Positions 13,501 to 26,098 of a stretch of 64,000 bases of DNA are shown piece by piece (the first letter of the stretch is position 1; every line of letters begins with the position of its first letter). The DNA lies in contig JBAMDO010000006.1 in the NCBI GenBank assembly GCA_037074765.1, positions 248,001 through 312,000 of the forward strand, in the 5' to 3' direction. The translations under genes were made by a program, and so were the position numbers. The notes beneath the pieces were generated by a model, which worked only from the letters and a program-made list of their open reading frames with translations, was not told the DNA's origin and made no database searches. The DNA comes from Mansonella perstans (taxonomy: Eukaryota > Nematoda > Chromadorea > Rhabditida > Onchocercidae).

Positions 13501-16500
13501 AACAAGACGATAGGTAATGATAATGGTGAATAAAGGAAATAAGCGCCGTAGATCGTAACGAAAAGATAGTGATTCCGGCAAGGGTATCAAAATACAGTAT
13601 GCCGTATTTGAAGGTGAAAAAAAGGGAGTAGGGCGAAACTTACTTATAGTTTCTCTTATTCAGAATTATAAATTTTCAGAATTATACTTTTTAATTCAGA
13701 ATTATACTTTTTTAGAATTAATTCAGAATTATACTAAATTCAAAATTATACTATTTAAGTAATTTCAATTCATACATGTTAACTTCAAATTATGTAAGAA
13801 TTTATGAATATTATTGAATAGAGGTTCGTCTATAAGATTGTATGCGTAGATTAAGCATTCACGTGTTCATCAAGCCAAATTGATCTTAATTTCGCCTGAT
13901 CGCACCGCAAGAACTTCATCAAATTTGATTTGAAACTTGTAGACAAATTTGATTTTGAACTTCAAATATAAACTCTATCCTACTTTCACTAGTCTTTAGA
14001 GCTCTTCTCGTTAATTTCGCAGAAAAAATGAAATTTAATTATTTCTTAAAATTTGGTGCATTGCTTCAATTTTGTTCATTTTTTTTTTTTTGGCCGTAAT
14101 CTCTCATAAACCAAATAATGTTCAAATCAATGCGCTACTCTTGTTTCTTGTTTCTTCATTAAAATTTTAAAATTTGCTTAACCTTAAATCAACCAAATAT
14201 CATTGTGATATTTCGATATTTTTTTTCACTTTAAAAAATTTCAAGCTATTTTTAACTTTTTTTTTTTTTTTATGATATCTAATGTTTCAGACATTGATTT
14301 CAAATGTTAGCTATTAAGAAATTTCATTAGCAATATTAACTTATCATCATTCAGACAGCCACATGTTTCATCGCATCTTTTCTCATAGTGAAAATTTGAT
14401 GAACTTATGCTTTAATGTGCTTCCACGTGATAAACGTATGCTTTAATGTGCTTTCACGTGATGAACGTATGCTTTAATGTGCTTTCACGTGATGAACGTA
14501 CGCTTTAATGTGCTTTCACGTGATGAACGTATGCTTTAATGTGCTTTTTCACGTGATGAACGTATGCTTTAATGTGCTTTCACGTGATGAACGTATGCTT
14601 TAATGTGCTTTCACGTGATGAACGTTGTTTCATTAAATCCTTTCTGAAAGTACCTTCTTGCGCCTACCAAAACATTCACAACTTCTAGTATTTAGTTAAA
14701 TTATTTCATTTTACAACTCTCTTAATTGTAGGAAGGTTCAATTATAAGGCGATAATAGCGCCATTTGAGTGGCACTTTTCTATGAATTCTTTTTTTTAAT
14801 TTTATTCTTTGTTACAATTAAAAAATGAAAATGTATATAGATAGATACACATACATACATACATACACACACACAGTGATATAGAGAAGATTTAGGGTAT
14901 CATTACGTGCAGAAGACATCTTCCGGAAATGAAGAATGGCTTTTGTTCAATTGCTTTCAGTTTATGCATGGCTTTAAGCATAATTTTTCACATTATTTTC
15001 ATATCCTATGCAGATATATATATGTGTAATACATGCATACGTGACAAATTAAAGCCTTACTGATCGATTCAGTTAATGAGTATTAGGCATTTTAGTACAA
15101 CTAAACAGGACAATTTCAAAATAAGATATGACATATTGTATTTTTAAATTAACATAAATAAAATTTGCAAAATGTATCATTCAGAAATATTTAAGTCATC
15201 CTTTAAATTAGGAAAGTTTTTAGACCATAATTTTTCGCTTCTTATTTACTTTTCAATTAATATTTATTTCGCTTTATTTTTGAAATGACTTGAAAAAGGA
15301 AATTTGAAATTGAAATCGATTGATAAATAAATTTTAATTCTTTCTTCTCTCTCTATTGTTGTTGTTGATTCATCTTTTCACTTTCTAGAATTATTGTGGA
15401 TAAAATTTTAACGATCTTTTTAAAATTGTCAAGAAATAAACTTCAACAATGACAAATAATCAGAAATGAATGACATTTGTAAACGATCCATTTTGAGAAC
15501 ACAAATGTGTTCCACATTTCATTTCCTCAATTATTAAAATTCATTTTATCAAGTTAATTGTTTTCTTCCTTTCATGTATTTTTGCAATCAGAATTCATAT
15601 CATATAATTCAGAATTCATATCATATAATTTCTCATTATGTAACAATTAAATGATAATTGTTTATCTTATTATAACTATCTTGCATTGTTTATTTTTGAA
15701 TCCATTAATACTGGGCATTAAGGCATGATTTGTATAATTTCAGGTTCCAAAGGTTGGTTTCGGTATAGCAGTATCCAGTGGTCGAGAGAATCCGAATTTC
15801 ACATCGGGTGATTCGGCGGTGATCGTCAGTGACGTCATTTCAACTGGTCCTGCTTGGGGACTTGTTCAGTATGCTTCTTTTATCAAATTTTTTATAAAAG
15901 CAATTTGTGCATTGAAAATTACACATATTCATATGTTTGATTTACCTCGTATTGTATTTCTGGAATTTCTATTTTCAATTCTATTAAAATGTAAAAATTA
16001 ATGAGTTAATGTTTAGCGAGAAATATTAATTTCCATGTACAATTGTGTATATAAGCCATTTAAAATAATAAATAAAATATAGTAATAGAACTCGAAATTT
16101 CGCTTAACTTTTAGGTATTATCAATATCTTACTATTTCGTTTATCAGTTATTTTTGACAAAGAATGAAAATAACTCGATTTTCATTTATCAATTGATATT
16201 AACAGTAATTTTCATTTTATATACTTTATAAAATTATTGAAATTTGATATCTAAATCTTTGTTAACCTCCAAGTATCCTTTTTTATTCAAGCCATAAATG
16301 ATTCTATATTATGTCTCAAAGTTACTTTAAGTCTATCTTCTTTATAAATTTATCAAGGATTTTTGCTAATTCATCCAGAAAATCAATATTTTATATTTGA
16401 TGAAATATATTTTTTCATTTTATTTTTTATTTCATCACTTCTCCCCCCTATTGTATGCATATTATTTATCACCCACAGGGTGACAAATTACATTTAAGAT

Positions 16501-19500
16501 ATGGCCTTTTAAATCCTTTATTAAGGGACATAGTATCATGATCGTAACATTCTGAATCATACGAAATTTATTTACCAATCGCTGTTTTTATAAAGATATT
16601 TGTTTGACAAATAATTCGGTTACCATTATACATGTCACCTACCGGAGCGATCGGTTCTCTCATAAAAGAATCCCTTATCTTTTTGTAATTTTTGCTTCAA
16701 ATTTTTATCATTTGATGATATTCAATTACATTTTATTTAGTAAATTTAGACTTTTTTTGAATTTTTTAAGCTTTATTAGTTAAACAAAAAAAAAAAACTG
16801 TAAAAAACTGTTGAAAAAAATGAGCGAATATAAAGCGATCTTTTTTTATTTTGACTAATGAATAAGTATAAAGTTTCAGTCTATAATTTCATTCAACAAA
16901 ATTTTTTTGCGAAACAAAATCAAACAGTTTTACTAACAAATAGATTACTAGAAATGAGTCTTTACAATTTCATATTAAATCAAAAAAAATCTTAAGGATA
17001 AATATCGTTAATTATGGTTAATCTATAATCGATAAAAGGAATAGCTAATACTTTAAGAAAAGGGTCTCATATTAGATTAGCAATGAACGTGAACTAATGA
17101 GTGTTCATGAAGAGTTTATTTTATCAAACTTTTTGTAGGGTAAACGATTGTATATTATCAGCAAACGGTGTATCACTTGAAAGCGCCGATTACGCAGAGG
17201 CAGTGAAGATTATGAAGGAATCTCAACAATTAAATATGGTTCAATTTTTCATTATTTGAATGTTACATATTAAACAAGATGAGGATTAGCTTTAATGAAG
17301 TGCTTGGAGAATTCATCTCCATAAGATATAAGGAAGTTGTTTGAGCAAAAGAATATTTGATTATTCTCGTTCTCTATACATATTTCATTCTATTTTTGTT
17401 CTACTACTTTTTCCTTTTTCTCCTTTCTTATACCTTAAAAATTAAATAATTTTTTTTTTTTTGATAGAATCAAAATTTTTGCAGATTATAAAACGGCGAG
17501 TGCCAGTACCGCTTATTGAATATGAGCAACGTACGCTGAAGTTCACCCTGTCAAAGTCTCGAAAAAAGGAAGGTAATAAATTGAATTGAATTTCGAAAAC
17601 AGCAGGAATTGGAAAGTTTTGATTGTCAGTTCGATCTTAATTACTAATGCCTTATTTTAAATTCAGATCATCTTCGTATATTGGAGTGAAATTAGATTTT
17701 TAAGGCATTTCTAATACTTCTAGAAGTATGAGATATAATTAGTTTTTGAAAGCAGTGATAATTTTATCAAAGATACTCACGTTTATAGATAGTATTAGAT
17801 GCTGTGCTAAGATTGGATGGGATCTTTGGATTTGCAAGAAGTGATTTTTGGTTAGAAAAAACTTCTTTACCACTGTAATGGCTAATGGATTTGTGCTGCT
17901 TAATAATCTATAGTTTTTAGTTAAGAAAGTAAACGAGAGAAGAATTGCTAACTATAAAATAAATTCTCCTGGCTAAGTTGATTTTGGGAATCCATAGGAA
18001 GGATTAGGATCTGCATAAAAAATAAATTGTGCCAAAAGATGATGACTGAGATTTATGTATTACCTAAATTGTTTATATCTAACAATATGTTTTTATGATT
18101 GTTCAAAAAGGAAGCGCATTCGATACCACATCCCATCTAATTCCAATTTTCTAATTTTCATGATCAATTTTTTTTTTATTTATTTTTGTGACCTAGTTTG
18201 TTGAGATCTTGTTTCTATTATAAACTTTCTAAAGGAAAAAAGGAAAACCGGGACGTACATATTTAAATGCCATGTAAACCTTATATCCCGAACTCCTTCA
18301 GTGAGGTATTAGTCGAATGACATCGCCATTATGTGTAGGATATTTGAGAATGTAATGCGTTTATAGTGATTTTAAAATGTTTTAATTTAAAAGCTTCAAA
18401 AATTTGTTTGGACCAGTTGTTTATCGAGAGGATTATTCTAATTAAGTAAAAACATTTTAGCTAGGTCTACCGTGTGTGTTACAAATGAAATTGGTAATAC
18501 ACAAAGACAAGTTGTGCTACAAAATTTACGCCGCACTTTGTAATATTGACAGTTGTTCTGCGAAAGCGACAAATAAAAAGTAGGCTACGAAAGTAATGGA
18601 ATAAAAAAGTGCACCAAATACTAAATTCGTTAAACTATGTTACAAAAAAAGAAATGTGTTTTTCTAATTTAAACAATGAAATGAAAAGAGCTGTTATAAA
18701 TGATACTGCAGTTTTAGTTCAATATTGAATGCAAAAATTTTATTAGGTTTTTTGTTGGATTAACTTTTTTGTCGTATTTTATTTTCTTTTATTTCTTTGA
18801 TAATTTCCTTTTTTTGCTGACTTTTCATGAAAATACTATCTTTTATTTTTTATCTGTTCTATTATTGTTGAGTTTTTTTTTTTACTTTTCCATTTATTAG
18901 TTTATTTGTTTTAACTTTTTAAGATATAAATAAATTATTTGTTTATTGTTTTTACTTTTGAATCTTTTCAGAGATATAACTTAGTTTTTTTAGATTTCGG
19001 CATTATCCTGGGTTGTAAATTTTACATCAAAGAAATCACGAATCGTAAGCTAGCTGAAAAGGATCCCGGTTTACGTGAAGGTGATACTGTGCTCAGAATA
19101 AATGGTCAATCCGTAGAAGGTATTACAATTGAGGAAGCAACCAAATGGCTTTCAAAAAGTCGTGAGAAACTTTCTCTTGTTGTTCAAAGGGATGTGCGAA
19201 GAGATAGCAGCAGGTAAATATCGACAAATATGGAAATATAAGATTATTTGCTTAGGAATCAACTTTATATTGTGATATTGGATTATGAAAATTATAGAAC
19301 GGTCTTATTGCAATTGAGCAAATATAAATTACTTAAATGATTTACTAGGGAAAAGAATTTTGGAGGAATCTAAATATTTTAATTATTCATTGGAACATAG
19401 TCGGGGATTGATATGTGTTCATACAGTTAGTTGAAATGCAGTAATATGATTGCTGAAAATGAATTTAAAAAGAGATTCTTTGTTTATCTGTTGTGTATCA

Positions 19501-22500
19501 ACTTATCAAGATCAAAATTGTGCAACTGTTATTATCAATGTTTCGGTGTTACGAAAAGCCTGCAGACATTTACTAAATGTAGATTAAGTTAGGAGATTAT
19601 TTATAGATGGCCGAGTCAGAATACAGTTTATGAACGGTTAGGTTCAATATCGGGAACACCGCGACAAAGTCCGTCACCGATGCATCATTTACATCAATCT
19701 CTAGCACCACGGTCATCACTCGAATATGTCAATACTTCGGCAATGTCAAACAGGTAGGTTTTAGATCTAAGTGGGCGTGGCGCAATAGAATTCGAATTCT
19801 GCACTTTTCAGAAGTTCCAAATTTTCGTATGCATGACAATCCAAATAGTATTTTGTGGTTCCATTTTAAAATATAATCACAAAAAGTGCTAGTAATTTCT
19901 TTTATTTATTTAAATTTTCAGAAATTGTTTTTAAAGTTCAGATTACATTCCAATCACAAATAAAGCAAATCTAAAGCTGAGGCGATGCATATTTAAAATT
20001 CTTTAATATTTTACTAACTAATTAAAATGATCAAGTATTTTTCAGGTGGTCTCAAAGTGAACGGCAATCGATTGACTACGGTGATTTTCATCGAAGAAAT
20101 GGAAGTATTGCAAACAGTCAGAATAGTCAAGGTGATGTCGGCGTTAGAACAGTTCGCTTTCGAAAAATTGGAGGTTTGTATATTATATAGTGTTTTAGTT
20201 CTACAAATTTCCTCAAAACTTACTTTTATATCAGGATAGACTTGATTTATTGATCCAGAGAGCTTTTTTTTGGTGTACGAGTTAAAGTTTTTAAACTGCT
20301 TAAATTGAACTTTATTCGGACTTTACTGCAGGTAGTTTGGGAGTCCGTGTTATTGGTGGAAATCAAGTTGGTATTTTTGTATCAGCTGTCCAGGAAGATT
20401 CACCTGCTGCAGTACATTCCATCAGGTCGGGCGACCGAATTTTGTCTGTTAATGAGAAGTCGATGATTGGAGTTACTCGGGAGGAGGTGTGTATTTTATG
20501 ATATTTATTAAGTGGTATTTGTTCATTTCAAGTGCTTTAATTTAGAAGTACCGCTTCTATACAGTAAAGATATCGATTCAAAGTCATTTGCAGTGTTATT
20601 GTATTAGTTTGTGTACTTCTTTTCACATTTCACTCAAATGATTCTTGTGTATTTTTTCAAATATTCAGGCTGTTCGTCACTTGTTGGCGCTGCAGGATGA
20701 CGTAACTATCAAAGTTGAATATGCAGCTGCGGATTTTGAAAGGATTAGAAATGGGCCACTAGGCGATAACTTTTATATTAGGTTTATTTTGAACTTGTCT
20801 TTTTTTTTGCTTCACTTTCCATATTCCGTAATCTTAAGTTTGAACAATGACCATCAAATAACATTCTAAGTTTTAGGAGTGAAAAATTTTGTCTTTTTAT
20901 CTACATATTTTTGGATCTCTAACAGTGGAATTCCCGGTACTGATCAAATTCAGAGTTTTATTCCTATATTTTGTGCGCATGATAATTGAATCAGTTATTT
21001 CAGAACCCATTTTGCCCATCAGAAATCAAGTAATCAGCTGGAATTATCATTCCATAACGGTGATATTTTTCATATCACGGATACCCTTTTTGGTGGAACA
21101 GTTGGCTTCTGGCAAGCTACACGCGTATATTCTGCTGCTGAGAACGGGAATTATGCTCAAAATGATAGCAATAAAGGCATTATACCAAACTCAGAAACGT
21201 GAGACATTTAAAGTTTTTTAGCTTCGAACCGTTAAAATCTTCTGGATGCATTTATTCGGTGTTTATAAGCGATGTAATTGATTTTGACACAACCTTCATT
21301 CTGTCGAATGACATTTTGCGAACGTTATGCATCTTGAGTACTGTAAGGATAAAATTTCTTTTCGGATTTTACAAATTCAAAAAGAAATTTTATTAAATGG
21401 ACATTTTTCAGAGCCGAAAAACTGGCGAAAGCAGTACGTGCTGAAACATCAACATTTGGTCGTTCTACTTTCTTCCGACGAAAACTGAAAGAGCGACGGA
21501 CGAAGTCGTTGACGAAGAATGTAGTTGATGATGTAACCTTTGAAAATACTGGTGACATGGCTTTTCCTGCATATGAACGTGTCACACTGAGGCATCCACA
21601 ATTCCAGAGGTCAGTTTAGGATCTGAGAATTAAATATAATAAGCTGATTTAAAAGCTGGATTTTATGGTTAAAGGTATATGTACAAAGTTATATTCATAC
21701 AATGATAGATTTCGCGGGCGATTCTGATTAGTTGATCGTATAACATCTCTAGCTGCGAACTTCATATCAGCTGAATATACGGAAACCTATCGGTCGAAGT
21801 CGTAATTAATTTCTGAAATTGCATTTCAGGCCTTTGGTACTTTTCGGCCCATTGGCAGATATTGCTCGACAACGGTTACTAACCAGTTTTGCTGTTCGTT
21901 TTGCAAGTGTTATCGATGAAAGTATTGTTCGATTGAGTGCGATTGACGCCGTTATTGCTTCAAATAAGGTATAATTCGACTAAAATTGACACCTTAAAGC
22001 ATGAAAGTTACAACTTTAACCATACTGAAAGAATTTTAAAAAAGATACGTTCGATTTACAGTTGAATTCTCATTTTTGGAACATATAATAAGACAATGTT
22101 TTCGGTTAATTTATCATTGTTATCTTTGTTTTAGCATTGTGTATTGGACGTTAGTCCAGGATCAGTGGAACGTCTACAGCTTGCGCAGTATGCACCTATT
22201 GTTATTTTCATTGATGTTGAAAGTCGAAGCAGAATACGTGAACTTAGGAGTAAAGCTGGCGCTCCGGCTATTTCTTCCAAAAAACTTGCTGAACAAACGC
22301 ACAAAATAAAGAAACACTACTCATATCTTCTAACAGGTATATTTTAAATGTAAAATTCTTGAAATATAACCTACAATAGATCAGCCAAAACATTTCATTT
22401 AACCCATTAGTAGTTGTGCTATATATTTGGTTCGAATCGTCTGTTTCAGCTGGCCAACAGTTTACTCAAAAAGTACTCTTTGTAGAGCTTTTGAGCACAA

Positions 22501-25500
22501 AACTGTTACATTCGAGTTAAATACCACAAAAGTTTTTAAATGCAAGATTTTCAGCAACGCTAGATGCGACGAAAGAAGACGGCTGGTTTGAAGCTCTACT
22601 GCAATTGATAGCTCATTTGCAAGATCGTCGAGTGTGGATGCCGGAATTTCGACCTCTTACCAATCTGAATGATGTGATACTGCTACCTATGCACAGCTTC
22701 CAAAATCAGAGTGACTCCGACGTAGATTCATTAAAAGGGGTGAATTTTATATGTTTTTTGCAACCAGCAAAATTTAGTACGAAAACATTAGGTGGATTTT
22801 ATCTGATTTGGGTTTTTGAACTTTCACTACTGCTCAAATCACCGTATCTCTGTAATGGCAGACATTAGAAATTTAGCTTATTTTTCAGGATTATTCGACT
22901 AATGAGTACTTTACAAGATCGCAGTTGCAACTGGAAAACAGCGACTCTGTGGGAAAGTAAGTCATTTTTCACACCAGTTCCTAAATTACATTAAATTTCT
23001 TTCTATTCTGTTTTCATATGAATTTAAGATTTATTATAAATATCAAGAATTTTAGATCCGGCCTTGATCCTCAGTTTAGTGGCTACGATGCACAGTATCC
23101 TCGGCAACTTAGACCAGTCCCGTCACATCTGGCAAATTATCCACCGCCACCATCACCAGCTGTTGCTTCTTCTGCTGGAATGTTAACACCAAGAAGCAAT
23201 TTCTATCAAAACATTCATCCCTGTGAGCCTTTGTCACCTTATTCTTCACGCGGGCAACTTACAGCATCCTCTGCCAATCCTGTCGCACAACAAGCAGCTT
23301 TTCACCGTAACTGCTACTTTGATGTGACACATGCAGCCTTGGTCCCGTGGGCTACATTACCTCGTCGACACAACAATCATGGTGTGGATACTTTTCCAAC
23401 AACAGAAAAGGAATCATCCAGTTTGGTTGTTACTGAGAGTTCTAATCGACCCGCAGATCAATTACAAATCTCACTAACAAAGTCTAGCGTGAATCAGCTG
23501 TCGCCTACTCTTCAACGGCAATACCAACAGCGACAGCGAAACGTCATACAAGCTGTTTCTCCATCGATTATAAAGGATCCGCAAAAGTTACCTATTAAAG
23601 TATCACCACCGCGATCACCCATCAGTTTTCGAGAATATTCAGCCATAACAGCACGTGGTAGCACCACATCTCCTGTGATACCAGCTAGTAATAATGGCAG
23701 TAGAACTAATACAACGGCTGCAAATGTCATTGCAGATATTAGTAACAACCGACGGATCAACCGTAATACAACCTCTGGGACTATAAGCACTAGTGCGTCC
23801 GCTGGTGTATCGATACAAGCTGACTTCAGTAATGTGAAACAGGTTTCATTTTTCTTCACCTGTTTTGGAGTATTAATGAAACTTCAAGTTTCTCGTTTAG
23901 ATCTCGTTTAACTTGTTAAATATGGCTGTATTAATGATATATAAATATGGTTGTATTATTGGTATATCATTTAGATTTTATCCGAAAATGCTGAAGATCA
24001 TCCAACTGATAGTACACGGGGTCATTTTGAGAATATTGACAATACATCATCATATGACACCAGCAATTCTATAATCGATGGCCGGGATATAAAGACGCAT
24101 TCGAGAAAAGCAGGATTGTTTTATGATCATCTGACAAGGTGTTTGATTTCTTACATTGGAAAGCAATCGTCAAGTTATGCAGCATTTCTCCACAACAGCT
24201 GATTACAACTCCTTAAAACTTGAATTTAGTTATACGTTTCTTGAATAATCTGACAGTTCTGACTTAGCAGTAAAAAGAAAAACTTCACTGAGAAAATATG
24301 GATGATCTGGTAACTTATATAAGAAAAAAATCTCAAATGAAAACTGTATTATTACTGCGAGGACTTCAAAACGCAAAAAAAAATTCTTGTACAGTGGTTT
24401 TACAAGTGTTTTATTCATTTGTTGGCAAGTTTTAGAGACCGATGGGTTAGTAATCAAACTGAGAAAAAGCAAAAAATGCTACCCCAGATTTCGCATGGGA
24501 ATTCGCCGTTCCATGTTCCAGCATCATCGTCCCCTGGTGAAGATTCGGTGCTAATGAGGTATTAAAGTGATTTTTGTCTTTAATTCGTGATTTGCTTTTT
24601 AATGGAGGAGCTGAGAAGGTTACTACTTTAATAACGGACTTCTTAGTTTCTCTTTCTTTCTCTTGTTCATAGTTTGTTAATTCCTACCTTGTTATGAGAA
24701 CCTTTTGGCCAAAGGCTCTAAAAACAAGAGAAAAAAATGACAACGGACAAGTCCTTTTAAAGTCGTACATGCGATCTTTCTAAAATTACTAAATTAAATG
24801 TAAACAAAAGTAAAAAATTAAAGAAAAACCAACGAAGTCAAAATACAAAAAAAATATACCGAAAAATAGACATATAATAATTACAAAAAAATAACTAAAA
24901 TGAATTAAATACCTTAAAATAAGCTTTTAAATCCGGTTCAGTTTAAAGTTTTCAATAATTTACATTTTTTAAAGAAAATTCGTGATCAAAACAGATTTAG
25001 TGCTAATAATGAAACGATGCATAACACTGACGATGATAGTTCTGCCTTGCGCTTATCGCATGCATCTCCAGCAAATGATTTTAATATCCCAGTGGATCAT
25101 TTCACTAGTGGAGATGACAGTAACGTAAAGGAAGCTATCACGAGTGCGGATTCTAATACTACAGTTATTGAGCATGCGACAGGAATGATAGACGTCCGTG
25201 GCGGGAGATTGAGCTGCCCAAAAACCGGTGTTTCATTGATCATTCCCGAAGGAGCAATTAATGAAGGCGTAAGTTTGTAATCTTAAACATATTTTTGAGG
25301 TTTCATTTTTATAGATTAAAAAAAGAAATGTATATTTCGGAGTATTACTTATTAAAAATTTCAAAAAAATTAAAATAATTTTTTTTTTTGGGAAACTATA
25401 ATTTTTTGAGTGTTTCGAGATTCCTGAGCAATTTTATAATTTAAAAAATTTCTTTCGCAGATGTGAGAAAAGTTGAGATTGCAATGTTTCAGGTTCAGCA

Positions 25501-26098
25501 AGAAATTTATGTAAAAGTTTGCCGAGCAAGTGATGCCGGAAGCAGACCACCACTTGATGAAAGTCGGGGTGAGAGTTTGATGAGCCCACTAGTGATGTGT
25601 GGACCTCAGGATCTGCAATTCAATGTTCCGGTTGAGTTACGGTAATTTTTTTTTCGTATTTGCACGCATCCTACCAAAAAAAGGTTTTTTTATTGAATTA
25701 ATTGTTACTTCATTTTTGATAGTGTTTTTCATTTGAATTGCATTGCCTTCAATGGAAATTCACTTTAAAAATTTAATGTGTAAGATTTTCAAATACTTTT
25801 CAAGTATGTGATGCGATACCAAAATAGGAAAAAAGATTTTTTTAACAGTTTTGCAAGGTTTCATTTAGTTGCGCGTCGTTTTACGTTTCTTTATCTGTTA
25901 ACAGACTTTTTAACTTCTAGTTTAGCCGATTCAAATTAACTTTTCAGTTTACCACACTCCGTGTCAAACAGTAATGGAAATTGGTCATTGGCTTTAAAAT
26001 CGGGTACTGGACAGCAGTGGGATCAAGTGGCATTGGATAAAAACACTTCATCGGTCGTAACAGATCACTTTGTTTCCATTAAAATTAATCATTTCTAA
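7554..26098 (+). CDS. zoo-1: ZO-1/tight junction MAGUK protein, 22 coding exons
   Basis: Complete MAGUK scaffold gene, about 1328 residues. Exons: 7554-7766, 9524-9586, 15744-15868, 17139-17238, 17485-17572, 18994-19213, 19607-19753, 20046-20173, 20332-20486, 20669-20781, 21004-21198, 21412-21609, 21830-21968, 22135-22336, 22555-22739, 22889-22956, 23056-23842, 23975-24138, 24436-24558, 24995-25268, 25493-25641, 25948-26098. All phases join. Domains: PDZ1 about 82-172 (VGFGIAVSSGREN), PDZ2 about 183-265 (DFGIILGC), PDZ3 about 350-432 (SLGVRVIGG), SH3 about 447-515 (FYIRTHF), guanylate-kinase-like about 575-745 (PLVLFGPLADIAR, HCVLDVSPGSVERL; no ATP-binding P-loop, as in ZO proteins), Ser/Pro-rich region 780-1200, ZU5 1201-1328 (LSCPKTGVSLIIPEG). 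The PDZ-PDZ-PDZ-SH3-GK-ZU5 order is diagnostic of ZO-1. In C. elegans ZOO-1 acts at epidermal apical junctions and helps attach actin during elongation. The start is the least certain part: the first exon has no domain and no strong acceptor precedes it. Confidence 0.95.
7714..7893 (+). repeat. 91-bp tandem duplication across the exon 1 splice donor of zoo-1
   Basis: Copy 1 spans 7714-7804 and copy 2 spans 7805-7893; both begin GATATAAGCAACATAA. They are nearly identical, and copy 2 lacks one base at two places (after the donor GT and in TTTAAAATTT). The duplicated block holds the last 53 bases of coding exon 1, the donor CAG/GTAATA (exon end 7766), and intron sequence. A second donor, CAG/GTATAT, follows position 7857. 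Using the second donor would read through in-frame stop TAA codons of the intron copy. Confidence 0.9.
7767..9523 (+). other. zoo-1 intron 1
   Basis: An intron of 1.76 kb. Apart from the duplicate of the exon 1 end at its left side, I see only AT-rich sequence and no further gene or RNA. Confidence 0.8.
9608..9690 (+). repeat. Degenerate ACT/TAC trinucleotide repeat
   Basis: Imperfect run of ACT, ACA and ACC triplets starting 22 bases after the exon 2 donor (exon 2 ends at 9586). It makes open frames rich in Thr or Tyr/His that are low-complexity artefacts, not genes. Confidence 0.75.
12943..13139 (+). repeat. 23-bp minisatellite, 8 full copies plus a partial
   Basis: Unit ACTACGTTACTTGACTACG + TTAG (23 bp), starting at 12943, 12966, 12989, 13012, 13035, 13058, 13081 and 13104, with a 14-base partial copy at 13127. 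Copies differ by single C/T or G/A changes. Each unit contains the 9-mer ACTACGTTA twice, once at its start and once after CTTG, so it probably arose from a shorter duplicated word. It lies in zoo-1 intron 2. Confidence 0.95.
13660..13755 (+). repeat. Imperfect TTCAGAATTATAC repeats
   Basis: About five degenerate occurrences of CAGAATTATA or AAAATTATAC separated by T/A-rich spacers, inside zoo-1 intron 2. Looks like a decayed simple repeat. Confidence 0.6.
14401..14625 (+). repeat. 31-bp minisatellite with an E-box in each unit
   Basis: Seven copies start at 14401, 14432, 14463, 14494, 14525, 14558 and 14589, with a 6-base partial at 14620. The unit is GAACGTATGCTTTAATG + TGCTTTCACGTGAT. The fifth copy carries two extra T. 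Every unit contains CACGTG, within the palindrome TCACGTGA in all but the first copy (CCACGTGA). It lies in zoo-1 intron 2. Confidence 0.95.
14841..14875 (+). repeat. GATA/CATA/CA microsatellite
   Basis: Short run of GATA, then CATA, then CA units inside zoo-1 intron 2. Confidence 0.8.
15869..17138 (+). other. zoo-1 intron 3
   Basis: A 1.27-kb AT-rich intron splitting PDZ1. No other feature seen. Confidence 0.8.
17573..18993 (+). other. zoo-1 intron 5
   Basis: A 1.42-kb intron splitting PDZ2. Its acceptor is TTTTTTAG just before ATTTCGG. An upstream TTTTCAG at 18964-18970 is a decoy, because using it would break the Lys-Lys-Glu-Asp-Phe-Gly junction of PDZ2. No other feature seen. Confidence 0.8.

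Larger units (their letters stand above)
9587..15743 (+). other. zoo-1 intron 2, longest zoo-1 intron
   Basis: A 6.16-kb intron between the two halves of PDZ1. It contains the trinucleotide repeat at 9608, a 24-base T tract at 11361-11384, two minisatellites (12943-13139 and 14401-14625), AT-rich imperfect repeats at 13660-13755 and a small microsatellite near 14841-14875. No nested gene was recognised on either strand. Confidence 0.8.

Noticed and set aside
12943..14625. Regularly repeated arrays resembling CRISPR
   Set aside because: Copies are head-to-tail without unique spacers, lie in a eukaryotic intron and have no cas-like genes; they are minisatellites.
18964..18993. Alternative acceptor TTTTCAG for zoo-1 exon 6
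   Set aside because: It would insert codons and shift the frame, breaking the conserved PDZ2 start; the TTTTTTAG 23 bases later restores the Asp-Phe-Gly junction exactly.
23512..23859. 115-residue open frame on the - strand
   Set aside because: It is the shadow of the large Ser/Pro-rich zoo-1 exon 23056-23842, which is in phase with both neighbouring exons.
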